DNA of 64,000 nt from Microbacterium paulum. Its GTDB lineage: Bacteria > Actinomycetota > Actinomycetes > Actinomycetales > Microbacteriaceae. How positions within the stretch are numbered: the stretch's first letter is position 1; every line of letters starts with the position of its first letter. Below are positions 50,697 to 57,548 of this stretch, in pieces. The notes beneath the pieces were generated by a model that was given only the letters and a program-made list of their open reading frames with translations, made no database searches and was not told where the DNA came from. The stretch is taken from the NCBI RefSeq assembly GCF_015707995.1, contig NZ_JAAGRY010000004.1:21121-85120 (forward strand). Direction: 5' to 3'. A program made the position numbers and the translations under genes.

Positions 50697-50999
50697 GTGG
50701 ACCCACGGGTGATCGGCCGGCTCGTCGACGTGACCGCGACGTTGACGAGGGTGATCGTGGTCTGCGACGGGACCGCAGTCGCCGATCATGAACGCTCCTG
50801 GGCGACCAGCGCAGTGATCACTGACCCTGCACACGTGGTGACCGCGAAGGGCCTGCGCAGCCAGTTCTCGGACGCGAAACGGGAGCGGGGACGCGCGGGT
50901 CTTGGATCACCGGAGCGGCGGGTGATGTTCCGCGACCCGGGCGACTACGACGCCCTGTTCGGGGTCCGGTTCGATGAGACCACCGGGGAGGTGCTGTGA
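50697..50999 (+). pseudogene. IS21-family IstA transposase, C-terminal remnant
   Basis: The frame contains RVIGRLVDVTATLTRVIVVC, DGTAVADHERSWATSAVITD, PAHVVTAKGLR and PGDYDALFGVRFDE, which is the C-terminal beta domain of IS21 transposases. The catalytic core is missing. It is followed in overlap by an IstB-like start, as in intact IS21. Confidence 0.75.
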
Positions 51000-51194
51000 T
51001 GGGTGCCGGCACCGATACTGCCGCGACGCTCGGCTATCTGGCCCGCGCGCTCAAGGCCCCCACGATCGGACGAGTCTGGGGAGACCTCGCCGCCACCGCG
51101 CGCGGGGAGGGTTGGTCGCACCAACGTCGAGAAGGGCGCGGTCTTCTCGGGTTGGGTTACGCCGGACTTCGTCCGGGACCCGACTGGCAGATGA
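50999..51194 (+). pseudogene. IS21-family IstB N-terminal remnant
   Basis: ATG 50999 overlaps the IstA stop. The product TAATLGYLARALKAPTIGRV, WGDLAATARGEGWSH is the N-terminal helix pair of the IstB helper ATPase. After SH the family match ends and the frame runs into unrelated sequence, so the P-loop is absent. Confidence 0.7.
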
Positions 51195-51225
51195 AGCGGG
51201 AGATGCTCACCCCGCGGGCAACGAC

Positions 51226-51399
51226 TCACTGGGGAGAGCTGGCCACCGCGCTCGCGTGACCCGGATGCTTCTCCTCGACATGCCACTGCAGGGCGAGGGA
51301 GGCTCGACTGAACGTGTCGGTCGAACCCGAATACGGGCACGCAGGCACATCGCATTCCCACCGATAGCGGTTGAATCCTGTACGCCTTCTCTCGATCAT
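51226..51399 (-). CDS. Small zinc-finger protein (57 aa)
   Basis: This product of 57 residues from ATG 51399 (MIERRRTGFNRYRWECDVPA) has a CX4C..HX4H arrangement: CDVPACPYSGSTDTFSRASL, then ALQWHVEEKHPG. This is a small C2H2-like finger protein. It is the last gene of a run of small minus-strand genes downstream of dprA. Confidence 0.6.
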   Translation of the reverse strand: MIERRRTGFNRYRWECDVPACPYSGSTDTFSRASLALQWHVEEKHPGHASAVASSPQ

Positions 51400-51409
51400 C
51401 GCCGGGGAC

Positions 51410-51691
51410 TCAGTCCTTCGTGGGGAGCTCGCCGGGACGGGCTGCGTGCGTGGGGCAGAAGTCCAGTCGTCGACGTCGACCATCAGATCTTGCCTCGCCG
51501 GGCACGTTGACTCGCCACCCCAGAGCTCGCGCGTGCGCCCGGACGTTCGCTGCGGCGGCCGCGCGGAGAGGGACACGATTGGCCCCGCACGGCCCCTCCG
51601 GCCAGGGTGCGCCATCGCAGATGATCGTCACTGCATCGATCCCCCAGAATGAGGCGTTGCGGGGCGCCCCGCAATCGCGCGACACCGTCAT
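51410..51691 (-). CDS. Small Cys-rich protein (93 aa)
   Basis: MTVSRDCGAPRNASFWGIDA begins a 93-residue protein containing VTIICDGAPWPEGPCGANRV, AHARALGWRVNVPG and RLDFCPTHAARPGE. Paired cysteines followed by DFCPTH form a zinc-binding pattern common in small actinophage and plasmid proteins. The ATG overlaps the preceding stop (ATGA). Confidence 0.65.
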   Translation of the reverse strand: MTVSRDCGAPRNASFWGIDAVTIICDGAPWPEGPCGANRVPLRAAAAANVRAHARALGWRVNVPGEARSDGRRRRLDFCPTHAARPGELPTKD

Positions 51692-51981
51692 CGGGCTGCA
51701 CCTCCGATCGGTACGAGCTCGTACCCCTGCTGCAGGAACCAGTCGATCCGTTCGTGCGCATCAGCAGGGAGGAATGCCCTTGAAGGGCTGACGGACATTG
51801 AGTACCACTTCACGAACTCGACGGCTTCGCCAGCGCGTACGTGGCGACGAGCATGCGCCACGCGGCCGCCATTGCCGTGGGAGATCGCGTCGCAGAAATC
51901 GCACGGGTGCGGCCTGCGTGCGTGCGTCTTCGAAGAGTTGCGTTTCCCGGCCGCGTCGTACGCGCTGCCCGTCCACCCCAT
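51688..51981 (-). CDS. Small C2H2-like protein (97 aa)
   Basis: From ATG 51981 (MGWTGSAYDAAGKRNSSKTH) the protein contains HPCDFCDAISHGNGGRVAHA, RRHVRAG: two cysteines and two histidines spaced as a zinc finger. It is followed by a helical end. It is coupled on the downstream side by ATGA and sits 2 bp after the wHTH gene stop. Confidence 0.65.
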   Translation of the reverse strand: MGWTGSAYDAAGKRNSSKTHARRPHPCDFCDAISHGNGGRVAHARRHVRAGEAVEFVKWYSMSVSPSRAFLPADAHERIDWFLQQGYELVPIGGAAR

Positions 51982-51983
51982 GG

Positions 51984-52238
51984 CTACTCCAGCCCCTGCT
52001 CGTCGTCGCACTCTCCGCTGCGGATCGCATCGGCGCCGGCCTTTGTAAGCACCCACCCCGGTTCCAGCCAGGAGTATCGCTCGATCAGCCCTCGCCGCTG
52101 TAGGGACCGGATTGTCCCGCCCGGGATGCCGAGTCCTTTCGTGTAGAGAAAGCTCGAACCTCCGGCGGGCGATCGGCCGTCAGCGATCATCCGCATCGTC
52201 ACCCGCTGAGACCAGTTCAGCCCGCGTGCGTTGCTCAC
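51984..52238 (-). CDS. Winged-helix DNA-binding protein (84 aa)
   Basis: From GTG 52238 (VSNARGLNWSQRVTMRMIAD) this short protein contains IPGGTIRSLQRRGLIERYSW and a wing with GWVLTKAGADAIRSG, a typical winged helix. The GTG overlaps the dprA stop (GTGA), so it is co-translated with dprA. Confidence 0.65.
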   Translation of the reverse strand: MSNARGLNWSQRVTMRMIADGRSPAGGSSFLYTKGLGIPGGTIRSLQRRGLIERYSWLEPGWVLTKAGADAIRSGECDDEQGLE

Positions 52239-53173
52239 GCGGTTGCTCCCGCGTCGATCAGGGACAGGATGTCGGAGGCGTCTGTGACGAGGCATGCTCC
52301 GTATTCGCGGATCAGGTGGTGGCATCCGGTGGACGATGGGCTCGTGACGGGACCCGGGACGGCCCCGAGCACCCTGCCCAGGGTCACCGCGGTGCTCGCG
52401 GTGGTCAGCACGCCTGAACGGTATCCCGCCTCGACCACAATCGTCACGGCGGCCGCCGCTGCGATGAGACGACCGCGAGCGAGGAAGCGCCAGCGCGTCG
52501 GGGTAGCACCCGGAGGCATCTCGCTCGCGACAGCGCCATCGCGTTCGACGATGCGGTCGATGAGGTCGCGGTGGCCAGCCGGGTAGGGGCGGTCGACGCC
52601 ACCCGCAAGCCAGGCGACCGTGGTCCCACCGGCTTCCAAGGTGGCACGGTGCGATGCCCCGTCGATTCCATACACGGCACCGCTGACGATCGTCATGCCG
52701 CTGTTGACCAGCTGCTGGCTGAGCTCGCGAGCAACCGTGTCACCGTAGGAGGTGCTCGCCCGCGCGCCGATCATGGCGACGCTGCTACGGGTCGGTCCGG
52801 TGAGTGCCGCGGCGTCGCCGCGCAGCCAGATTAGGTGTGGAGCCTGGCTGCCGAGATCCGTGAGGCCGAGGACCCGTGACGGGTCGATCAGCTGGATACC
52901 ATCTCGGGCCGCGGCCGTAAGGGCCTGACCGACTGCGGATGACTGGAGCCTCGGAGTCCAACGCTGGATCGCAGCGGTCGCTTCGGGGCGGTCGGCGGCG
53001 GCACCGACGTCGATGAGCGACTGGACGGCGCTCGCCGGACGCTCAAGCTCTGTGAGTGCTGCCGAGTGCCCCAGGGCCGCGGTGAAGGCGATGGCAACCG
53101 CATCGGCGGGCTCGGTGATGGTCGACCACGCGGCGCGGGATTCGAGATCGGTGTCGGTGAGGAGGGTGCTCAT
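52235..53173 (-). CDS. dprA: DprA-like DNA-processing protein
   Basis: This 312-residue Rossmann-fold protein has the DprA/Smf signature: VAMIGARASTSYGDTVAREL, TIVSGAVYGIDGASHRATLE, WLAGGVDRPYPAGHRDLIDR and TIVVEAGYRSGVLTTASTAV. DprA binds single-stranded DNA and loads RecA during transformation; plasmid copies may protect incoming ssDNA. I chose ATG 53173 (MSTLLTDTDLESR) behind GAGAGGACACCC. It begins a coupled operon of small DNA-binding proteins. Confidence 0.88.
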   Translation of the reverse strand: MSTLLTDTDLESRAAWSTITEPADAVAIAFTAALGHSAALTELERPASAVQSLIDVGAAADRPEATAAIQRWTPRLQSSAVGQALTAAARDGIQLIDPSRVLGLTDLGSQAPHLIWLRGDAAALTGPTRSSVAMIGARASTSYGDTVARELSQQLVNSGMTIVSGAVYGIDGASHRATLEAGGTTVAWLAGGVDRPYPAGHRDLIDRIVERDGAVASEMPPGATPTRWRFLARGRLIAAAAAVTIVVEAGYRSGVLTTASTAVTLGRVLGAVPGPVTSPSSTGCHHLIREYGACLVTDASDILSLIDAGATA

Positions 53174-53245
53174 CTTGGGTGTCCTCTCGGGAAAACGTGG
53201 GTTGGATGCTGGGTGCGGAGGAGTGGGCACCCCGCATCCAGCGGG

Positions 53246-53386
53246 TCAGTGGCGCAGGTCCGCCCAGTCGCGGCCGAAGGAGCCGTCGAACAAGTCGCAG
53301 AGCGGGTCATATGAGTCCGGCTCGAAGTTGATCCCGTACTGCTCGGCGTAGTGCTGGCTCATCGTGTCCTGCATCGTGGTGGCCAT
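53246..53386 (-). CDS. Very small protein (46 aa)
   Basis: MATTMQDTMSQHYAEQYGIN starts a 46-residue acidic product ending FGRDWADLRH. It has a strong AAGGAG site 6 bp before the ATG and is preceded by a GTAACTGTCAG element shared with the gene at 53964. Function unknown. Confidence 0.6.
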   Translation of the reverse strand: MATTMQDTMSQHYAEQYGINFEPDSYDPLCDLFDGSFGRDWADLRH

Positions 53387-53394
53387 TGCAACTC

Positions 53395-53425
53395 CTTGTT
53401 AGTATCTCTGACAGTTACAGTATAA
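53395..53425 (-). promoter_or_regulatory. GTAACTGTCAG element, copy 1
   Basis: On the minus strand: TACTGTAACTGTCAGAGATAC, upstream of the 46-aa gene. A second copy (TTTGTAACTGTCAGGGAAAC, 53987-54006) lies at the same kind of distance before the zinc-finger gene. It is a shared promoter or operator candidate. Confidence 0.45.
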
Positions 53426-53487
53426 CGGAGGTGGCGGACATGGGGAAGAGGAGGAGAGTTCTGCCTTCTCCTCCTCCGTGCGGGGGG

Positions 53488-53964
53488 TCAGCAGATCTCG
53501 AATCCGCCCGACGCCCGAGCGAACTTCGCGAACTCGGCGACGTTCGCGACCTCGAAGGCATAGGACGCCGCCCACGGCTCGCGGTCGCCGATGCCGTCGC
53601 AGCCGTTGCACCATCCCCGAGCGGTGAAGCCCATCTCGATCCCGATGTCGTCGGAGCGGGTTCCAGTTCCGGCGCACAGCTTGCACGTCTCGCGAGGGAG
53701 AGAGGCGATCTGGGCATTGCGCTCCGCTTCGTAGAGAGCCGTGGCCCCACTGTCGAGATCTGCGGTGAGCGCATCGGCCAGCGCCACGGCATCAGCGGCA
53801 TCGAGCCCGTCGCCGTCGTTGGTGTGCCACAGGGTGCAGGCCGCGGCGAGATCGGGGTGGGAGTCGGTGATGTACTCCGCGAGCGGATGCCACCACCAGA
53901 CCGAGTTGCGGAAGTACTCGCCCTCGGTCGAAACCGGGGCCTTGCCGAAGACGTCCATTCCCAT
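53488..53964 (-). CDS. DnaJ-type zinc-finger protein (158 aa)
   Basis: From ATG 53964 (MGMDVFGKAPVSTEGEYFRN) the protein has an N-terminal domain with SVWWWHPLAEYITDSHPDLA and a C-terminal CXXCXGXG pair (CKLCAGTGTR and WCNGCDGIGD), the zinc-binding pattern of DnaJ central domains. The MGMDVFG N-terminus recurs in plasmid and phage proteins of unknown role. A GAAGGAGCAACC ribosome-binding site precedes it. Confidence 0.68.
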   Translation of the reverse strand: MGMDVFGKAPVSTEGEYFRNSVWWWHPLAEYITDSHPDLAAACTLWHTNDGDGLDAADAVALADALTADLDSGATALYEAERNAQIASLPRETCKLCAGTGTRSDDIGIEMGFTARGWCNGCDGIGDREPWAASYAFEVANVAEFAKFARASGGFEIC

Positions 53965-53986
53965 GGTGGTTGCTCCTTCTGTTGTG

Positions 53987-54006
53987 TTTCCCTGACAGTT
54001 ACAAAC
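53987..54006 (-). promoter_or_regulatory. GTAACTGTCAG element, copy 2
   Basis: On the minus strand: TTTGTAACTGTCAGGGAAAC, 23 bp before ATG 53964. It is the counterpart of the element at 53395-53425. Confidence 0.45.
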
Positions 54007-54071
54007 TAGTAGGGGGTTCCGACATTGAGGGGACGTGCGTGGTGGTGAGGGTTGTTCTTGAGGGTGACGAA

Positions 54072-54100
54072 TTGTGCTTGCAAGTTGTAAGCAGGTTTCG
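54072..54100. repeat. Dispersed TTGCAAGCA/TTTC repeat, site E
   Basis: TTGTGCTTGCAAGTTG followed by TAAGCAGGTTTCG. It ends 5 bp before the point at which the rep homology begins (54106), so it marks the left edge of the rep-bacteriocin island. Confidence 0.5.
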
Positions 54101-54105
54101 GGTGA

Positions 54106-54236
54106 AGCGCCCTGGAGAAGGGCGAGCTTGAAGAGCGCTACGGGGTGGCCCCTTCGCTGTTCGCGCAGTTCGGCCTGTTCCCGCTGACCGCGCCGGATGA
54201 GAGCGCGCCGATGTGGACGCGCGAAAGCCCGTACGG
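54106..54236 (+). repeat. 131-bp inverted repeat, left copy (rep 5' part)
   Basis: This segment matches the reverse complement of 63808-63938 over 131 bp with one mismatch. Both copies encode the same N-terminal part of Rep (ALEKGELEERYGVAPSLFAQ). They bound a 9.8-kb segment in inverted orientation. Confidence 0.9.
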
Positions 54237-55008
54237 ATCGGTGACCATCGCTCGCGGTGTCTGGGCGGATGAGAGCGGGCGACCGGCTCTGACTCGCTAC
54301 CCGTCCGGGGGCATCCCGCGCCTGTTCCTGGTCGATCTGGCGACCGAGGTACGCAGCGCGGCCCGGCAGGGCAAGGAGCACCCCGAGGTTGTCGAACTCA
54401 CCGACACCCTGAACCGCTACACGACGCAGCGGCTCGGACTTCGCAGCGGGAGCCGCAACCGGGCGGTGCTCGATCAGGTGATTTCTACGGCCCGCTCGAC
54501 CATCACGTTCGTCACCAAGGGCTACGACCCCGAGAAGGGCAGGACGCGCGTCAGCGGGCGTGATGCGCGGGTCGCTGACGGGTTCGATCTGTGGCTGCCG
54601 GAGCAAGACGCGCTGGCAGGGTTCGAGCCGACGATCATGCTCTCGCACGGGTTCATGCAGCTGGTGCTCGGCGGGCAGAACGTGCCGGTGCGCCGCGATC
54701 TGCTCGCGCAGCTGGCCGGGAAGCCTATGGCGTTCGACGTGCTGCTGTGGCTCGGGAGCATCACCTACTGGCTGCACCGCTCGGGCAAGCGCGAGGCGTT
54801 CTACGACTGGCCGTACCTGTTCGCCACGTTCACCCACGACTACGCCAGGCTCGACAACTTCACCGCCAAGTGGAAGGCCGCGCTCGCTGAGGCGATGCGG
54901 TACTACCCCGAGGGCCGCGTCGAGGTCGTGCGCGGCACGAGGGCCAAGCCGGGCGGCGTCAAGGTCTCTCGATCCCCGCTGCTCATCGAGCCGAGACGGG
55001 GCGACTGA
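54145..55008 (+). CDS. Plasmid replication initiator (Rep), 5'-truncated
   Basis: The product (287 aa from GTG 54145) resembles RepA-type initiators: FGLFPLTAPDESAPMWTRES, GIPRLFLVDLATEVRSAARQ, LNRYTTQRLGLRSGSRNRAV and PYLFATFTHDYARLDNFTAK. The frame continues upstream through the repeat (SALEKGELEERYGVAPSLF) but meets a stop codon at the repeat edge and has no other start, so about 16 N-terminal residues present in the right-hand copy are missing. It is followed by the iteron origin. Whether this copy is functional from GTG is open. Confidence 0.75.
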   Translation: MAPSLFAQFGLFPLTAPDESAPMWTRESPYGSVTIARGVWADESGRPALTRYPSGGIPRLFLVDLATEVRSAARQGKEHPEVVELTDTLNRYTTQRLGLRSGSRNRAVLDQVISTARSTITFVTKGYDPEKGRTRVSGRDARVADGFDLWLPEQDALAGFEPTIMLSHGFMQLVLGGQNVPVRRDLLAQLAGKPMAFDVLLWLGSITYWLHRSGKREAFYDWPYLFATFTHDYARLDNFTAKWKAALAEAMRYYPEGRVEVVRGTRAKPGGVKVSRSPLLIEPRRGD

Positions 55009-55012
55009 CCCC

Positions 55013-55134
55013 CTGTGGATAAGCGCCGGATTACCCTACCGATTGGAACCCTCCGAGCCTGTGGATAACTACCCGACGCGCCCTGGTGAGGCTTCCAATC
55101 GGTAGGGTAATCGGCTTCCAATCGGTAGGGTAAT
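55013..55134. other. Iteron replication origin (oriV candidate)
   Basis: Two perfect DnaA boxes TGTGGATAA (55014-55022, 55060-55068) and three copies of the 19-bp iteron TTCCAATCGGTAGGGTAAT (inverted at 55030-55048; direct at 55093-55111 and 55116-55134, 23 bp apart) lie directly after rep. This is a typical initiator-plus-iteron origin. The remaining sequence to 55322 holds only a possible antitoxin remnant and a small hairpin. Confidence 0.85.
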
Positions 55135-55189
55135 AAGACCCGCGTTCCCTAGAAAACACTGGGATCGAGGGTCGCAGTAACCCCTACAT

Positions 55190-55246
55190 ACTTAACCTTT
55201 CTCTGGTCTCGCTCGACGAGGTTGCCCGAGAACTCGGTCTCGACTG
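55190..55246 (+). pseudogene. Possible antitoxin C-terminal remnant
   Basis: One frame reads LNLSLVSLDEVARELGLD then a stop. The SLDEVARELGL tail is typical of the C-termini of Phd/RelB-like antitoxins. No start or DNA-binding domain is present. It lies just upstream of a broken RelE gene, so it may be what is left of the cognate antitoxin. Confidence 0.4.
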
Positions 55247-55322
55247 ATCCCACTTGCCGCAGGGGTGTAGGTAGAGGCCCGCAGACAATGCGGGCGAACC
55301 CACCCGAGCTAGGAGATTCACC

Positions 55323-55585
55323 ATGTGGGAAGTGCAGATGCTCGCCCGCGCCAAGAAAGCGCTAGGCAAGCTCGACAGGAAGACCGCTCAGCGCGTCCGT
55401 GACGGCCTTACGCGACTCGCCGCGATGGGAAAGACCCCACCGCGCCCTGCAAGGCGCTCAGCGGGCCGCTGGCGGGTCTGTGGCGGTATCGCGTGGGCGA
55501 TTACCGGGTCATTCTCGACATCCGCCGCAGCGAGGTCGTCATCGTCGCCCTCGACCTCGGCCACCGTTCCGACATCTACGACTGA
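55323..55585 (+). pseudogene. RelE/ParE-family toxin with frameshift
   Basis: The first frame gives MWEVQMLARAKKALGKLDRK and continues to AAMGK. The family match then shifts frame to DPTAPCKALSGPLAGLWRYR, VGDYRVILDIRRSEVVIVAL, DLGHRSDIYD. The two parts together form a normal RelE of about 87 residues, including the conserved LWRYRVGDYRVI core. One base is missing in GGAAAGACCCC near 55437. It is probably inactive, unless the base loss is a sequencing error. Confidence 0.75.
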
Positions 55586-55872
55586 GCGACCGCCGCGCGC
55601 TCTCGCGCGTGTTCGGGGCAGAGCGTCCACGACCACAGCCGGATCGTGTAGCAACCGGCACCCGATGCGCAGCAGTCCTCGCACGTCTCGGTGCTCTCCC
55701 ACTCGGCGGCGCGGATCGCCTCATCGAACGTGGGATCGAGCGCGTACACGTCATCGGACGGGCGCGCGTAGAAGCACAGCGCCGCGAACTTCGACTTGAC
55801 CTGTTGCACCCGGTAGCCGGGCGCGATGGTCGGTCGCCATGATCCCTCCACGGTACAAGCCGTGCACGGCAT
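55576..55872 (-). CDS. Small Cys-rich protein (98 aa)
   Basis: From ATG 55872 (MPCTACTVEGSWRPTIAPGY) the protein contains ALCFYARPSDDVYALDPTFD and ETCEDCCASGAGCYTIRLWS, with CPEH near the end: four cysteine pairs suggesting zinc binding. It faces the bacteriocin precursor gene divergently. Function unknown. Confidence 0.6.
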   Translation of the reverse strand: MPCTACTVEGSWRPTIAPGYRVQQVKSKFAALCFYARPSDDVYALDPTFDEAIRAAEWESTETCEDCCASGAGCYTIRLWSWTLCPEHARERAAVAQS

Positions 55873-55974
55873 GAGACCCCACTCTCCCGGCGTCAGCGCC
55901 AACGTCGTCTGGACGTCCGTCCGCCCGGGACCGGACAATCGGCCTATCGACTTGATCTCCGTCGATGGGAACCT

Positions 55975-56006
55975 GCTGTCGTTCGAGCACATGGGCTCGA
56001 ACGACA
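55975..56006 (+). promoter_or_regulatory. Perfect hairpin in bacteriocin leader
   Basis: CTGTCGTTCGAGC and GCTCGAACGACAG form a perfect 13-bp stem with a 6-base loop, ending 29 bp before the bacteriocin precursor ATG. It may be an attenuator or an mRNA-stabilising stem. A CGGACAATC box just upstream (55931) recurs in front of the kinase operon (62459). Confidence 0.55.
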
Positions 56007-56035
56007 GCCCTCGGGCCCAACAGGAAGAAGAGATC

Positions 56036-56320
56036 ATGCAGAGTTCACTTGCAGAGTCGCGGACGTCGCGCGGCACCGTCGCCGTCTCCGCGATTGTCGC
56101 GGCAGCCGGAATCGTCCTCGCGGGGCTCAGCGCCGCGTATATCGCCGGCATGTTCGGGCTCTCGTCCGCCGTCGCCACCCAGATCGTGAACGCGATCTCG
56201 GTCGGCGGCGCCGTGCTCGCGATCGCCATGGCGCTCGTGTCGGGCGGCATCGCGGGCGCGGTCGTCGCGACGGCGCGCTGGGCGATCACCAAGTGGGGCG
56301 AGAAGGCTGCGATTGCCTGA
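56036..56320 (+). CDS. Circular bacteriocin precursor, AS-48-like
   Basis: The 94-residue product starts MQSSLAESRTSRGTVAVSAI and has a GAAGAAGAG ribosome-binding context. The C-terminal part MFGLSSAVATQIVNAISVGG, AVLAIAMALVSGGIAGAVVA, then TARWAITKWGEKAAIA follows the pattern of enterocin AS-48 (EFGIPAAVAGTVLN..GG..SGG..AA.R..IK..): short hydrophobic helices with a late cationic stretch. The leader is probably about 38 residues, with cleavage before Met39 as in AS-48, giving a core of about 56 residues joined head to tail. It is followed by a SpoIIM/DUF95 gene, the hallmark partner. Confidence 0.8.
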   Translation: MQSSLAESRTSRGTVAVSAIVAAAGIVLAGLSAAYIAGMFGLSSAVATQIVNAISVGGAVLAIAMALVSGGIAGAVVATARWAITKWGEKAAIA

Positions 56321-56330
56321 CGACTCCGTC

Positions 56331-56897
56331 ATGAGTGGACGGGGGCGACTCGATGTGCGCAGCCTCGGCATCGCGGGCGCCGGCGTCCTCGTCCTCTTCA
56401 TCGCCGCCGTGCTGATCTCGTACTCGACGCTATCGGGTCGGGTCGCCGGCGGCGGCGGGTCGCTCGCGGCTCCGCTCGGCGATCCGGACACGCCGCTGTT
56501 CCTCGCGATCCTGCTGCGCAACGCCGCCGTGGCGCTCGGCCTGTTCGCGGGGGTCCTGACGGCGGGTCTCGGCTCGCTCATCGGGATCGCCTTCCTCGGG
56601 TTCCTCGTCGGCGCGAGCACGGCGGCAGCGGCGACGGAGATCGGACTCACGGCCGCCCTCGCCTCCGTCATCGGGTACGCGATCATCGAACTCCCCGCGC
56701 TGCTCCTCGCGGCGGCGGCAGGGCTGGTCCCCGCATCCGCCCTGCTCTTCCCGTCGCGGCGCCTCGGTGAGCTGCGACCACTCGCCCGCTACCTCGCACC
56801 CCTGCCCGGCTCCCTTCTCCTCCTCGCGATCGCCCTCGTCCTCATCGTCGTCGGGGCGGGCGTCGAGACCGCCATCATCAGCTCACGAAGGATCTGA
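56331..56897 (+). CDS. SpoIIM/DUF95-family membrane protein of bacteriocin cluster
   Basis: This 188-residue polytopic protein starts at ATG 56331. It has about five membrane helices (GIAGAGVLVLFIAAVLISYS; LLRNAAVALGLFAGVLTAGL; IGYAIIELPALLLAAAAGLV; LPGSLLLLAIALVLIVVGAG). The NAAVALGLFAGVLTAG and YAIIELPALLLA segments are typical of SpoIIM/DUF95 proteins, which are required for maturation or secretion of circular bacteriocins. It starts 10 bp after the precursor gene. Confidence 0.82.
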   Translation: MSGRGRLDVRSLGIAGAGVLVLFIAAVLISYSTLSGRVAGGGGSLAAPLGDPDTPLFLAILLRNAAVALGLFAGVLTAGLGSLIGIAFLGFLVGASTAAAATEIGLTAALASVIGYAIIELPALLLAAAAGLVPASALLFPSRRLGELRPLARYLAPLPGSLLLLAIALVLIVVGAGVETAIISSRRI

Positions 56898-56898
56898 C

Positions 56899-57501
56899 AT
56901 GAGCGCACCGCTCTCCACCGCTCCACGGACGGATGCCGTCGCCGCGGCCCCCCGCCGGACCGACCGGCTCATCCTCTGGGCGGCGGTGCTCGCGACCGTC
57001 GTCGTGATGGTCGTCCGTCTCAGCGGTCAGTTGCTCGAACGCATCACGGCCGACGATCAGGTGCGCGACCTCGCCGCCGGTCTCGACGACCCCGCGCTCG
57101 CCGAGCTCGCGGTGCGCATGGGGGTGATGCTCGCCGTGGTGATCTCGGCGGTGTTCCAGATCATCTACCTGTTCCTGTGCGCGACGGTCGACGAGAAGCT
57201 CCTCGCCGGCGTCATGGTCCCGACCGGCCGCCGCGCCGACCGCAAGGGGCGGCGCCCCGCGCTCGGCCCCGCCGTGATGGTGGGGATCGCCGCGACGCTG
57301 CCGGTGCAGCTCACGGCCCTCGCCTTCGGCCTGACCGCGCCCAAGGACTCGCCGTTCCTCGTCGTTTGGCTCGTGGTGCTGGTGGCCGTCGTGTCGGTGT
57401 GGGCGTGCACGCGCCCCGCACTCCGCGACCGCGGCTCGCGCGGCCGCATCCTCCTGGTGGCGGTGCTCGTCGTCGTCGCCGCCATCTCATTCCTCCTCTG
57501 A
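56899..57501 (+). CDS. Membrane protein of bacteriocin cluster
   Basis: This 200-residue protein starts at ATG 56899, 1 bp after the SpoIIM-like stop. It has about five membrane helices (LILWAAVLATVVVMVVRLSG; VMLAVVISAVFQIIYLFLCA; FLVVWLVVLVAVVSVWACTR; ILLVAVLVVVAAISFLL). The layout resembles small YIP1-like membrane proteins. Role in export or self-protection is inferred from position. Confidence 0.68.
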   Translation: MSAPLSTAPRTDAVAAAPRRTDRLILWAAVLATVVVMVVRLSGQLLERITADDQVRDLAAGLDDPALAELAVRMGVMLAVVISAVFQIIYLFLCATVDEKLLAGVMVPTGRRADRKGRRPALGPAVMVGIAATLPVQLTALAFGLTAPKDSPFLVVWLVVLVAVVSVWACTRPALRDRGSRGRILLVAVLVVVAAISFLL

Positions 57502-57548
57502 CCCCGCCCCTCTGACCCCGCCCCTCTCACCCGACCAAAGGAGCCCCC

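Noticed and set aside
54145..55008. Long minus-strand frame opposite rep (up to 54837)
   Set aside because: It is an antisense shadow over rep; only its far end (53488-53964) encodes a real zinc-finger protein with its own start.
57501..57548. Tandem CTCTGACCCCGCCC repeat as a regulatory array
   Set aside because: Only two copies right after a stop codon; likely a slippage product, with a normal ribosome-binding site following.
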